In this document: piece after piece, positions 37,701 to 49,781 of the stretch
Position numbering within the stretch: position 1 is the first letter of the stretch
Layout of the letters: each line of letters begins with the position of its first letter
DNA from: Parasitella parasitica
Lineage: Eukaryota > Mucoromycota > Mucoromycetes > Mucorales > Mucoraceae
Direction of reading: 5' to 3'
DNA: 64,000 nt
Assembly (NCBI GenBank): GCA_025201805.1
Contig: MU619277.1
Coordinates: 61,647-125,646, forward strand
Notes under the pieces: generated by a model
Database searches by the model: none
What the model saw: only the letters and a program-made list of their open reading frames with translations
What the model was told of the DNA's origin: nothing
Made by a program: the position numbers and the translations under genes

Positions 37701-38634
37701 TAATCAAGACTCTGAGCAAGTTGTTTACGATGAGTCTGGTCATCCTAATTATACTTCACCTCAGGGAGCTCAAATTTACGCTCTAGATTACGAAACTGTA
37801 GCATCATCTTTAGCCGAATGGGCTTTCCTTGCTGAAGCATCAAGCCCTCCGCAGGAAAGCGATGCATATGGTTGTTCTCAAAAAGACATATCCTCTTGTA
37901 ATCGCACAGCAGCTGTTTCTAGTATTGACGAAAATGACTCGCACAACGACTCTGGTTCTGATACTCAAGACATCTATTCTACTGAGCCTGCTTCTAGTCT
38001 CCATGAAGATTTCTCGCTTGTTACAGCCTTAGACAGCGCCAATGACGATGGCAATGTAGATCTCGAGTCTGATGCTATGGATAATCTAGTTAGGTTAGCA
38101 AACACAATATCTGTGGATGATGAAACTATTTCTACTCCCCCTTTCTTCCCAACACCTTCCAGAAGGCGGTCGTCAGAAGACATCAATACAAACTTTGGAC
38201 AACAAATTTTTGAGGCTCACCTTCTAGTAGATTCGCTGATATCGGTCAAACGCTCAAGAGAATCAACTCCTGACAGTGGTGACGCAACTCAGAAACCTCA
38301 CACTAAAGGCTTCAATTCATCAGTAAAACGTCAACGAAAGCAGCTTTCAGGATCCTTTACAAATGCATATGCGACTAATGACTCTGATGGTGGCAATCTT
38401 GAGATCAGCAGTAGTGCTGTGATTCCATTAATTGATCCCGATGTTCCAAGAGGCACTTGCGCTATACAGCATAATCTTGTTTCCACACGTACCTATGATG
38501 ATAATGACCCTTCTTCTCCTCTCATTGTAGATCAGCAAGTAGCAACAGAAGATATCAGCCCAGATCTGGTTAATACTGATCCCTTATGTGCTCAAGTAGC
38601 TGCCCTGCACGTTGATAGGCCTTTTGGTATGTGA
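34709..38634 (+). CDS. Large unrecognised protein: membrane-type N terminus plus Asn/Ser/Met-rich tail
   Basis: Exons 34709-34865, 34942-35085 and 35120-38634 are phase-consistent and give 1271 aa; the second intron is only 34 nt. Residues 8-25 form a hydrophobic segment (HVLFIFQSLIICCTVLYAL). After about 120 polar residues with an IFFDTWILP motif comes a second hydrophobic stretch (LLSLALLIAFIQSIF, then LLFKNSMIFLFKLL). The remaining ~1000 residues are low-complexity: Asn/Ser/Thr-rich, with imperfect Met-Ala-Asn and ADP/SDPI repeats near residues 620-760, then a strongly basic cluster (KQSRKQNQKSRKSLVKKHF) and further basic patches near the C terminus (KRSRES, VKRQRKQ). Acidic Ser-rich stretches lie between. 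The basic clusters would suit nuclear import or chromatin binding, yet the N terminus looks membrane-inserted. No known domain was recognised. Confidence 0.65.
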
Positions 38635-39640
38635 CCATGGGAGATACATTTACATATATGTATATTAGCTACTAATTAATTTAACAAATTAAAGACGCCA
38701 AAGAAGAAAATTAATGCATTTTAAAAAAAGGTTAGTATCATTATGCCGTGAGAGAGATGATAAGAAGGCGTAATATCCAGGATATATAGCGGGCTAGCAT
38801 TACTAAATTTGCATATTTCCAGGATGCAGAATCGTATTCCCTAAAAGATATATAGCTGATTAAATGAATAATGGCTTTTATAATGTAAATACTTCAAATT
38901 TTGTAAATATATACAGCTTAATACATGTAAAGATATCCCGAGTTATGAATAATATAATCATACTATTAAATGATAATGCATTTATGTAGTCTATTTCGAG
39001 GCTAGCAGAACTATATTGTATCACTCGTGAACGCTGTATATCTTGGCGTTTCTTTTCAATTCTCAGTATTGTAAGAAGCCTCTTAATGATTAAATGTTTA
39101 TGAGAATGAGCTTGTGGCCGTCTTAACAAACTGTAGCGGATCAATGACAACTTTGGCATATTGTGTTACATGAAAGTGTTTACATGTTTCATGATTCTAT
39201 AAGCGCCATCAGGATAATACTGTTAACATCAGGCACAGCCGATTCAATCTTCGCATTTTGACTATTATTATACTCTATTACGTAGAGTGTCCAAAAAAAA
39301 AGTCCAAGAATCATCTTGGCTATGTTACCACAATCAGATCAGTCGGCTATCTGAAGATTTACCACTCAAAAGTATTTCAAAAAACATTTACATTTCTCTA
39401 AATAAAAAAATTACAAATTTGTGTCTCTATTCAAGGAACATGCATGAATCAACCCCTTAGTGAAGTTCTTATATTTAATGCAAACGAATACAAACATATA
39501 AACCGTAAGTATTTTTGCGTATAGTTCTGCTGTAATCACGTGTGCTACGAAAAACATCTATTCCGTACTTCGAGTTAAAGAGAAAACTATTCCCCTTTTC
39601 CTTGGTTTTATATTTTTCGCCGCTATTTGAGCCATATAAT
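38635..39640. other. Intergenic; a doubtful small ORF on the minus strand
   Basis: A 93-codon minus-strand frame (39159-38878) begins MPKLSLIRYSLLRRPQ and is Arg/Lys-rich for 55 residues, then becomes low-complexity. It may be a small gene but has no recognised family. A word pair gtccaaaaaaaaagtccaag at 39288-39307 resembles a transposon terminus. Nothing else was seen. Confidence 0.35.
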
Positions 39641-40831
39641 ATGCCATTTGCCAATACTACCTTGTCAGAATCCTTGTACGTAACTCAAGTGCGATTTTGC
39701 AGAGCATTGGCAGTCGTCCGCTCACTGCCAACAGAAAGCGGAAGTGGTTTTCAACCCTCAATGGCGGACAAACTAAATTTCTATGGGCTTTATAAGCAAG
39801 TGCTGAATGGGGACTGTATGCTCATAAAACCTTCATCAAGAAAGGTTGTGGCCTATGCAAAATGGTATATATAATGTAACTGATATTATTTTTGAACTTT
39901 TATACTAAATACCATGTGTATCTATAGGAGAGCATGGGATAAAGTGAGAGGGAAAAGCCCAATCGATGCTCAAATAATGTATATTAATGCATTGGTCAAG
40001 TTATTAAAAGAGGTAAACATATTTTATAAAACCAAAGTAGGTTTCTTGAATTATTGACATTGTTCAGTTTTTGTATATGTTTCCGAATTCAGAATTGACA
40101 GAAAGCCTGAACGAGTCTGTGAACTATTTACTAGAAGTAAACGACGATACAACTACCACTGATGGCGCAGAAGAAGGTACAGTATAAATCATCCCCACAA
40201 ACAATCCCAGTCCTAAAATTTCTCTATATTCGTGACACTAGAAAACCTTATTCGATGGGATACAAATGACCAAGAGAAAGATGAATATTATTTAGGCCAA
40301 ATGGAGCAGGAGCAAATCTTACTTGAACAGCCGTTGTATTCACATTATTCTACCCCGATCGTCAGCGAATTCCCATTGACACCTGAGCTTTCTCCAAAAC
40401 CAAGAATTTCGTACAACAATGGGCTTAATGTAGAATTTGACGAATATGATAATGAAGTCGCCACTGCCACATCCTCGCTCTATATATCCACACCTACACA
40501 ACATCCATATACCAGTGTCAGAAAACACAGGAAGAGAAAGTCATCCGATGCAGCTATACAAACTTTGCAGACAGAAGTAGCTGCATTATGCGAAGAGATT
40601 GATTCTTTACGAAGACGAGACATGCTCAAGTCAAGATCACTGTATCAATGGCGCTCGCTATGGTTACTGAAATTCGTTGCCAAGCAAGCATTTTTCAATC
40701 TTTTAATATTCGCCATCCTATTTATTGTGCTGTGGAGACGCAAATCCCCTATTGCTTATGCTGTGATTAGTTATACTGGATCAAGGTTGAGACATCTTGT
40801 GCAATGCGTGTTTTATCACACTGTGCAATAG
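39641..40831 (+). CDS. Tail-anchored acyl-CoA-binding protein, ACBD4/5-like
   Basis: Exons 39641-39864, 39928-40012, 40068-40176, 40242-40831; 335 aa. The N-terminal ACB domain (residues about 10-100) binds long-chain acyl-CoA: FCRALAVVRSLP, the ligand-site DKLNFYGLYKQVLNGDC, and KWRAWDKVRGKSPIDAQIMYI. The middle is acidic and low-complexity. A coiled coil follows (IQTLQTEVAALCEEIDSL) and a single hydrophobic helix (FFNLLIFAILFIVLW) lies near the C terminus, flanked by basic residues. This architecture matches ACBD5 and Atg37, tail-anchored to peroxisomes and linked to pexophagy and very-long-chain acyl-CoA handling. Location is inferred from architecture. Confidence 0.88.
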
Positions 40832-43800
40832 AAGTTTACTGTTTAGTTTTCTTTTATATACGCATATTTATCATCATTAACTGTATCATATTTTCATGCC
40901 AATAACCAATGTCCTAAAATAAAGCTCACATTATATTCATTCCATGTTTTGCACTCTCTTCAACGCAGCGGGTCCACTTCGAATCTTAAAATTCATTTCT
41001 CAACTTTTCAAATTCGCTTCGGTCTCCTTCTTGCAACTCACTCTTCTGTCACTCAAAATTCGTTTTTGTCATCAGACGAGCAAGGCGATGAGGCAATATG
41101 TTTTGAGATGGAAGTCGAACCTACAATGTAGCTCCGTCGGCTCTTTATTGTTGAAACTAACAAATAGCTTGATTCAAAAAAATGGTGATTAGCAGAAGTA
41201 TAACCGTTTATTTTGACAGTAAACACCAAGAAAGTAACAGAATGATAATAACCGGAAAAAAAATTGCATCAAAACGGGATGCTTGTAAATGAAAAATTGT
41301 TTACCTTTAAAACAATATAGCAAAGATAGTTCTTCGGCTTGCCTCATTTCAAATAATTATTGTTGGCAAATAAACAATTGATTACAGCAACCGTAGTACG
41401 GAAAAACCTAAATAATGAATTATATTTTTTTCTTCTTCCTTTGCACTTGGTCTCTTTGAGAATTAGCTTGGCAACGTCTTTAAGCATTTTGACGCTTATA
41501 TAATATATGTCATAACGCCTTTGAAGAGTCTCATGCTGGAGCTTAGACAAAGTGGCTGTATTACTATTGTTAACCATGTAGATTATAATTTGTTTATGCC
41601 CCTCCTTGAGTATGCTTCTTTGTCATTATTCATATGCTTGTTTGATGTTTTGGTAAAAGAATTGACATAAAATACATTTTATTCAATAATCAAATTACGG
41701 GTTGCCTCAGAGTAGTTGATTTGACATTACTTTGGTATCTGCCCTTCTCAATGCTAATAATTAAGTCGTTGAATATACCTAAAAGAGTTTATATTGTTCG
41801 ACAATTAAAAATGTATTGCGTTGATCTGTGCTTTAAATTTCTATTTTCAAGTATTAAAAGCAATAACGGGCTGTTAAGCGCACGAAGGGGCTGAAAATTG
41901 ACCTTCATTTTTTTGGGGGTCCACAGCTCGCACCTGCGGTACCAAGCAGGGTTCTTTATATCTAGTTGCACGGTAGAACAGCTAGTCAAGCCTGTGCCAT
42001 CTTTTCCATAATATTAGAATGTTTCAAAAGTGTGTGTCTTTGCAAAACCAGCTAATGTAGATTTTAGGCGCACCTAATTTTTTTGGTCTAAATTTACGCA
42101 AATCTCAGTGCGCTATCGTCAGAAAAAGACAAAAACTGTAAGAAACAATTTTTAGCGACCTCAAATACAAAAACAAGTAATTCAAAGTAGTACATTACAA
42201 TACAAGGCACCTTTTGATCACATATTTGCATAGCTTGGATCAAGTTTTTGGACTTTTTAAGTTGACATCAGATGAAGATAGCGACTTTTCTGACTTTTTT
42301 CGAAAAAGTATTTTTCTAAATCGGAGTGTGAGATCGTCAGGCCAGGTACAGACATGCAAGTACTACCATTAGAAAGCCAAAAAGCATACCATTTAGATAA
42401 ACTAAACTGCAATTGTTTTTCTCTTGAATTGGGTAAGCTGTGGCCCCTTAAAGCTAATACTTTCTTGAAAAAACCACCATTTATTTTCTTTGAAAGCGGA
42501 GATTGAACACATCCAAAATCAGGAAGGAAAAGTTCTTTCAAAAACTCCATTTGGACATTTCGAAAAAAAAATTACTCCTTTGAGGCAAAATATCATTCTT
42601 TGGTACTATGCATACCACGGCTATCCGTCTATGATAATAGCTGTATTTTTGGGCGCTCTACATGATGGTACCATTTCATAATTCCCGTATGCTTATGGAA
42701 GGAATTCTGCCGAGAAAACCTCAAAAGCAGATTAAGAGGAAAAAGTCAACATTTTGCTTAATCAGAGCGCATTTTTAGTCTTTGAGACCAAAGAACGGTC
42801 TTTTACGATCATTTTCCTCCAATATAAGCTATAGTAAAAAATTGCATTTTTGAGGTCTAAATTGAGGATAATGCATAATCGTTGATTTTGGATGCATGGA
42901 TACAAGAAAAAAATCGAAAAAAATCCGTCATTTTGCATCGAAAAAAAAATCATGCTCAAATTGCACCAAAATCATATACAATATAGTTTTTTCCCAATGG
43001 ATACTATTTTTCGTGTTTTCAAGGCACTTTTGATTATAAAAATTAATCAAAAAATGGCACACGAAGCTGAATTTCTTGCTTTTTAGCTGTAAAAATTATC
43101 TATCTGGAGATGATATCACGTCAATATCAATTCTAGTACATGACACAGCTTTATAAAGTAAGTATTTTTGATGCCACAAGTATACCTTTGTTCATAGTAA
43201 TATGATCAAACAGGTGAGGCTCTTCGAGTTGGTAGCAGAAGAGAATAAATAATGAATACGATGCTTTGCTGTGATAACCCCTTGTCATTTGTGAATAATT
43301 CAAAACTTGCTAATTGCTAGGGACACAGAAGCCCTACTACCATTGTTGCTTATAATAATGCTTAGTGACAATTCAAAAGTTCTGTTTTTTGTAATTCTAA
43401 AGCTAGACATGTAAAATGGAAAGTAAAATAGAGATTAGGATTGAGGTTGAGAGTAATTTTATTAGCAAAAGTTAAGCTTTATAATAAGCTTCTGATAAAT
43501 TCCAGGTTCCAGGTCTCAGGTACTGTAGAGTATCAAAGTCTGAATAGGGGATAACTCGCTATACCAAACAAATTTGTGTACACCAACCCGTCCGTTATAA
43601 CAAGTCCCGACTGTATATTCATTTCTTGATTTACTTAACTCAATAGATGTAATATGAAATGAAAATGCAAAGTTATAAAATAGAGATTGCCATTTGCTTG
43701 AATATGCTACGATTTTTGAAAAGAAATATAATTGACTGAGAAAACAGAATAAAATGGTTGGTTCAAACTTTGATTTCACGGGTAAATTGCCATTGTTTAA

Positions 43801-45814
43801 ATGCATTTAGACGGATACGTACAACTAAATGCCTTATTAGTATATGCAGCTTGGTACTTTGATGCTTTGATGGTTTTGTAATTCAGCCATTTTTTAGTTT
43901 GTATACCTATGCAATTCTATAGACTTGTCTAAATATTCGAGCTCATTTAGATGTTTAATATCTATCGAATGTATCTGAAGTAATTTATCAACGTTTAAAC
44001 TTTATGGAATTTAAACAATTTTAAATTGTGGTTCGTTGATGGTTGTTCAGTTTTAGGTTCTGAAGTACATGTCGATAGTGTTGATAAAGAATTTTTATTG
44101 TATGGAAAAATAACACCAATGTTTCGGTTGAAAACGCCTAGCAACGTTTTTCTTTCCTTAATTTATTTTTAAATCAAAACCAAATGTAAGGTCGCCAACT
44201 ATCAATACCAGAGGTTCATATAAACTGAACATAACAATAAAATGAGGTCTTCAAACCCCATAAAAGAATATCTTAACGTACGCTATGAAGAGAAATTAGC
44301 TCTCATGATCTCTCTTTCTCAAAAAATAAGAAGACTCATTGAAGAAGCGGGATCCCCTTATTTTCTGTCATTAATAAATGGTTAAAGAGTATGTGGCTTC
44401 GAGTGGCTATTGATGACCTTTCAAGACAAACAAGAATAATACCAAGATAATAACTCTAATCATGTCTGAAACTTCACCTATCATATATAGTGAAGCTAAT
44501 ATCAAAAATGCATTGAGCATAATGCCTTCGAACCAATCAAGGGAAACTACCATTGGATGTAGTAATTTATGTTAAGACCTCAGTATGGGAAGCATGTTTA
44601 TTAAAGATGAACGAATACTGCAGTATTAAATGGACAATACTAAGGAAATGGTAGAGTAGTGACAAGTGGTATTTGGAGAAACAAAACAATGCTATCGAAG
44701 TGGAGCATACGAATCCAAGCGATCTGTACGTAATGATCAAAAGGACAGTAAACGCTGTGGGTGTGTAGTGCAACTGAATACTGCTAGCTATCATGCAAAT
44801 GTGCCAGCTCATTTAAGATCAGATGTTGTAGAGATCAAACTTTTGTAAGATCAGACAAATCATGCTCCTGGTGATTTAAGAGGACTGGGCATGTTGCCTA
44901 TCAACAGAGAAACTGCCCAAATTCATAGTTTAGGGACAATTGCTTGAGTGCCTTTTGCAGGTCTTGCTGTGAGGGGTCTCATGTTGATATCAAATGCCAA
45001 CTTTTCCAAAATGACCTAATTGTTCAGATAATCCATATCTGTCCGAGACCAACTATTTCCTCTTGATGCGCGTTTTTTCACAGCTTCTAGCCACAAAATA
45101 ACTAGTGATTCAGTTGACAGTCAAGTTGCATTGATCTTCTTCAGTAGACTCTTTCAAGCCAAGGCCCGTGAATGCTGTGCAAAGGCCATCATTGATATCC
45201 TTGCGAGTTGCTTGATTACTAAATGCTTACTTTCTTCCTGCAGTTGAGAGTCAGCACGATTGGCTTTGTTCGTAAGCTTGCCGTATATGCCCCACTCGAA
45301 GACAGGCAAAATCTTCTTCTGCTGGATAAAAAGGATGTTTAAATTTGCTCATCCCCTCCTCTTTTTAATACGAATATGAAATAATATATAGCGCCTGAGC
45401 TGATGGGAACAAACTGTTTCCAACCATTTAGCGGTAGCAAAGACAGTTTTGGACTATTAAACATATGGCTTGCAAGAAAACAGAAACACCACTTTTGTTA
45501 CTAGATCATCAACAAAACATCAAAAAATATGGATAGATAACAAAAGCTTTCCATTAACCATAGACTATTGAATTCGTCTGTAATGGAATGCATCGCTTGA
45601 TCAGTCATTCTTTGGGTTTCATTTGACATTAGACAGACGTTTAGAGTGTCGAGCTGATGAATAAAAGAAGAAGTAGTAGATGAATTCCAAATGTTGGGAA
45701 CTCTCGATGCAGCCGTTTCAAAATCGAAATGGGTGAAACCCTTAAATGTAAAGGTGTAATTGCCTAAATTTCTCTTTTTTTTTTTTGTGTTTAAAATAAA
45801 TACATCCATACAAA
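40832..45814. other. 5-kb decayed spacer, probably old transposon debris
   Basis: No intact gene. Parts of 41880-43100 contain protein-like words broken across frames (FHLDKLNC near 42380, LVLCIPRLSVY near 42600), and 44640-45000 holds another relic (listed separately). The rest is AT-rich. The minus-strand frame at 45501-45884 is mostly antisense to exon 1 of the acyltransferase gene and its flank and is not called. Confidence 0.4.
44640..45020 (+). pseudogene. Possible FAR1/FLYWCH-type transposase relic
   Basis: One frame reads QCYRSGAYESKRSVRNDQ then KRCGCVVQLN, resembling the zinc-binding N terminus of MULE/FAR1-type transposases (C-x-RSG, K-CGC). It soon stops, and the following sequence has further stops. 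Tentative. Confidence 0.25.
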
Positions 45815-47492
45815 ATGCCATTTGGGTTTGCAGCAAAGTTTTGTAAAGAGTGGGCTCGCGTATCTTTGTGGTCATTTTTTTCAAAGGTTCTTATCGAAGG
45901 TTATGAAGATGCTACCACAGAAAATCAACCCTATATCTTGTAAGAGCTAAATAAACTAGAAATATAAAATAGCTAATACTCGCACAGTGCTGCAACACAC
46001 CAAAACATGTTGCTGGATCCAGCTGTACTCTGCAAAGCATGTTCAAACGAATACCTCCATTACTGGGCCAAACACTCAATATTTGTTAATAAATACGCCG
46101 CAAAGTTTTTAAACAGTGTTGGCTGTGTTCCTGTTGATCGAAAATCTAAAGACCATCATAGCCTCTACCAAGCAACGTTTGATGTAATGGATTTGAAAGA
46201 GTCCATTGCTATATTTCCAAAGGAACTAGCCATACTTTGTCCCACATGAGTAAATTGAAAGATGGCGCTGCTTTTGTAAGTATAATTTGAAGCTTATGCA
46301 AGTTTATCTAATTTAAGCTCCCATACACAGGTCGCATTAGAATATGCTAACTCATTAAAGGTCAAGCCTAGATACAATAAACACGGACAGTTGATAAAAC
46401 CTGCTGCTATTGTCCCTGTTGGCATCGTTTACACAGATAAAACCAAGTATCGTAGTGAAGTCTTAGTGAGGTAAGCTATATGCAGATGCCCCCCTCCCTC
46501 CTTCTTTGACACTAAATACAGCAAAGCAGATTTGGCAAGCCAATTCAAATGGCATATTATGTAGCAGATTTCGAGAAAACACCTAAAACAACTGCAAAAG
46601 CAGTTACCAAAGCATTAGAGGATGCACTATTGAGTTTAACCGTCAATTCGCCTGATTGGCTCAGTCGAAAAAGCGCTGCCATGGCCAGAGAAATGCTGTT
46701 TCCTGCTGAGTATGGCGATATGACCGATTTTGTTCAGGTATCGCAAAGGTAAATAGGACAATATATACCCAGCCAAAAGTATGAAGTGATATTCATGGTA
46801 AATACTGCTACACCTATAGTCTGATCAACATTTTTGTTCAGCAACGGGGAATGAATCACCTAGCAGATAACTTATACGCCTACAGTTGCGAACTGAGCGA
46901 TCTAAAGTTACGAGAAACTGATCTCACGTGTTACGACGACAAGCTCCTACCCAGAACCATCACCAAGGATTTTTTAAACAAGTCTTTGCTATAATTAGCA
47001 GACTTGCCTTTGGCATTTCCTGTCATTGTGGCACATGTGCCTCTTTATATCATCAGTCATCACTATGCCAAGCATGAAGTGCATGTCGAAGTCAAAGCAC
47101 AAGACAAAATACTACATGCGACGTTGATAGTCCCTGTTGTCTACTTACTTCTCTTTGTTTGGGAGTGGTATTATCTCTATAGTCTCACATTTTATGGCTT
47201 TTTTCTTGCCATCATAACAGCCATCATCTTCTTTTGGCTGCATGTTGTATCCATTGATGCAAGATATGAACAAATCAAGCAATGGAAAGGCGCTTTTTAC
47301 TTGTTTGATGCATTTGTCTTGAAGCGAGGTTTGGGCAATTGCGAAAAACGCATCATGGAGGTTGTCAAGCTTAGGAATATTATCCAAAATGATCTTGCAC
47401 GGGTATTCAAGAGCAATGTTGAAGCTGATAGCGTCGATTTGGATGCAAAAGCAGTTATGCAAGCAATTAAATGTCGAGCTGTATTAGAATAA
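45815..47492 (+). pseudogene. Glycerolipid acyltransferase (Gpt2/Sct1-like), disrupted
   Basis: Exons 45815-45939, 45988-46275, 46331-46470, 46530-46748, 46820-47492 form a PlsC-type acyltransferase (GPAT/DHAPAT class) that would acylate glycerol-3-phosphate in the ER. The block FAATHQNMLLDP carries the catalytic His and Asp; VPVDRKSKDHHSLY follows. The third block should read FPEGTSH; here a single-base deletion at 46219/46220 removes the G of the Glu codon (TTTCCA-AAGGAACT) and shifts the frame. A TAA also interrupts the frame at 46992-46994, between LNKSLL and LADLPLAFP. The C-terminal half with four hydrophobic segments is otherwise well kept. Either a recent pseudogene or an assembly with two errors; a second, intact copy is likely elsewhere in the genome. 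Confidence 0.75.
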
Positions 47493-48358
47493 TCGTCAAC
47501 AATACACACATAAAAACATTGCAAAATCCTTTAGATGTTTTATTTGATCTTACTGCGATTATACAGTGGAAATACATCAGATAGTAACTAAAAAGTCTGG
47601 AAAACCAATTTGATGTGGTTATGAGCACTTGGTTCGACTGGCAAAAGATTGAATTTTAAGCTATTAAAATTCAAGTACGTCTGGTAAAAACCAAGTGCCC
47701 TCTCTTCAGTCAGCTCATCCCGGCATTCCGTTGATCTCTAAAGAGCGCTCATCAGATGTCATATCGATAGAATATTAGTATGATTTATCAAGAAAGACAT
47801 ATTTTGAAAGACGGAATAGATTGATCACACCAATTGCCATACCATATACCAACGTTATCTGAAAATCTAGTAAGAGTAATAGCACATCAACCCGGGATTT
47901 TAAAGCGAAAAGGTTTGTTCCCTGTGACTGGGCGCTGCAACAATATCTTTGAAGCGTAACTTGACAAAGATATAAACCTTCCCTTTTACCAAGCCTTCGA
48001 CACAGTAATATGACTGTAAGTTATCATATATCACTGTAGCATGTAAATTATCAAAGCAAAAACATGAGACACAAGCATTATCCATGTCATATATACCACG
48101 CGCAATGTAGATGGATGGACTAGATGGATGGATGGATGGAGATGAGCTTTGACAGTGCTTCAAATTCAGATTTCAAAGTCTGTGTAAAAAAAATTAAAAC
48201 CAGGCCTGATGAATTATCACCGTTATCATGGCAACCTAAAATATTGATAATTCGCATCAATAAACGACATTGCTGTCTATTCAGCAAGAGGACAGCTTAG
48301 TGTTTTGGAGCTATTGTCAACATGGCATATCAATACTACAGTTTTACAAAGCTACTAC
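47493..48358. other. Intergenic with a GGAT microsatellite
   Basis: AT-rich; holds an imperfect (GGAT)n microsatellite at 48109-48143. The promoter of the eS27 gene must lie in its right part. Confidence 0.5.
48109..48143. repeat. Imperfect (GGAT)n microsatellite
   Basis: Repeated GGAT units with one CTA interruption. Confidence 0.9.
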
Positions 48359-48779
48359 ATGTGCGTGTGTATATAGACAATGCTGTTATACTGCGCCGTG
48401 ATCACATGTTGCTGCTGCGGTAGTTTACATACCATTGCCAATATTTACTAATTTAATCTTATGATCTGTTAGTTGGCCGTCGATCTTCTTAACCCTTCCG
48501 TTGAACACGAGAAGCGCTCTCACAAGCTCAAGAGACTTGTGCAGTCTCCCAACTCTTACTTTATGGATGTCAAGTGTCCTGGTAAGTTTATGAATATAGC
48601 TTGGAAAAGAAATGTCATCTCATTCGTTTTGCTTGTCAGGTTGTTTGAACATTAGCACCGTTTTTAGCCACGCTCAAACCGTTGTTTTGTGTTCTTCTTG
48701 CGCTACCGTTTTGTGCCAACCCACTGGTGGTCGTGCTCGTTTAACTGAAGGTTGTTCTTTCCGTAGAAAGGCCAACTAA
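48359..48779 (+). CDS. RPS27: 40S ribosomal protein eS27
   Basis: Small-subunit ribosomal protein with a zinc ribbon. Exons 48359-48364 (two codons, tentative), 48473-48581 and 48640-48779 give 84 aa, the same length as human eS27. Exons 2 and 3 are certain: [30 protein letters not shown], the second cysteine pair in CSSCATVLC, and the ending [16 protein letters not shown]. No ATG exists in frame directly before LAVDLLNP; the TTG follows a CTGTTAG acceptor with an ACTAAT branch-like site upstream. An ATG-TGC followed by GTGTGT at 48359-48370 gives the right phase and length, so a two-codon first exon is proposed. Confidence 0.9.
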
Positions 48780-49781
48780 AGTGTTTCCTTACAACAAGTT
48801 ATCGCTTTTTTTTTTTCAAACAAAAAAAAAAAAAATCAATAAAATTAACGAAACCTCTTTTCCTTCAACAAACGAAGGCTAAGCCTAAATAACATCTTGT
48901 TCTCCCTTGGTTTTCATTTGCATTTAAAATCATCAGTATTCGCTCGATGTATAAACTCGTACAAATGTTAATGTTATGGTCATGTCAAGAGGCTTCCTAA
49001 TGTTCTTGTCCAAGCATACCCAAATGTAAATGTTTCAAGTTATTCAACTTGTTCAACAATAACCTTATGCTCAATACGAGGGAGTAGGTATAGGTTGCGA
49101 TCAAACGCTTTTTGATCTGATGATATCCAATCTTCAACACCTTTTTTTCCTTGAAAAAACTAGATTTAATGAAAATACTTACCTCGAATTTGAAGGTGTA
49201 CACGTCGTTCACCCGTTCATATGGTCATATTTCCATTATAACGTTTCGTAGCAGCTTTATTTAGATAAACTCCCGTCCTCTTTTATCCTCTCTATAGTTT
49301 GCACTGTATCGTTATCTAATCCATAAAAATCTGCTTTTTATATTCATGTCATTTACTGCGGAATGGGCGGAATAAGGGCTATACTACAATATTATAAAAC
49401 CTTTTTACTATTCTTCATTTGCTTGGCTGTGAGGCAATTAGGAACCCTTTACCCCAAACATCAGGCCTTGCTTTTGATTTCAACTATTTGTACAGGCACT
49501 AGAGACTATATTCCATCATATTATAATTAGTGACCATAATGAGTGCAAACCTACTTAATATACTTCTTTAAGGCAGGTTTTGTCAGTGGTGAATGAGAAG
49601 GCAGTGACCTTTCAAGGATCATTGAGCAACCGTTTATGTAAGAAATGTTTGATATTGACATTATCAGAAAAACGAGCTCTACATGCATGTATTATCATCC
49701 TCATATCCTTGAGAAAAATTTGCGATTCAAAACGTAAAACGATTTTCACCCTATAAATCACATTATTTATCTGTCTAAAAT
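48780..49781. other. Intergenic; unresolved minus-strand coding-like segment near 49000-49240
   Basis: On the minus strand, two short open pieces (VHLQIRG, then KKGVEDWISSDQKAFDR and PRIEHKVIVEQVE before a stop) can be joined across a 33-nt GTAAGT...CAAG intron, but no ATG precedes them. They could be part of a small gene or a relic. A T/A-run at 48808-48833 follows eS27. Nothing else was recognised. Confidence 0.3.

Noticed and set aside
41900-42000. Possible tRNA-like or hairpin sequence near agctcgcacctgcggtacc
   Set aside because: No cloverleaf or conserved T-arm could be built; no tRNA gene was found anywhere in the window.
42257-42550. 97-codon minus-strand frame and the 42490-42681 plus-strand frame
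   Set aside because: They lie in decayed repeat-like DNA where protein-like words fall in several frames; no complete gene can be assembled.
45501-45884. 127-codon minus-strand open frame
   Set aside because: Part of it overlaps, antisense, the first exon of the acyltransferase gene, and the rest is low-complexity; no homology seen.
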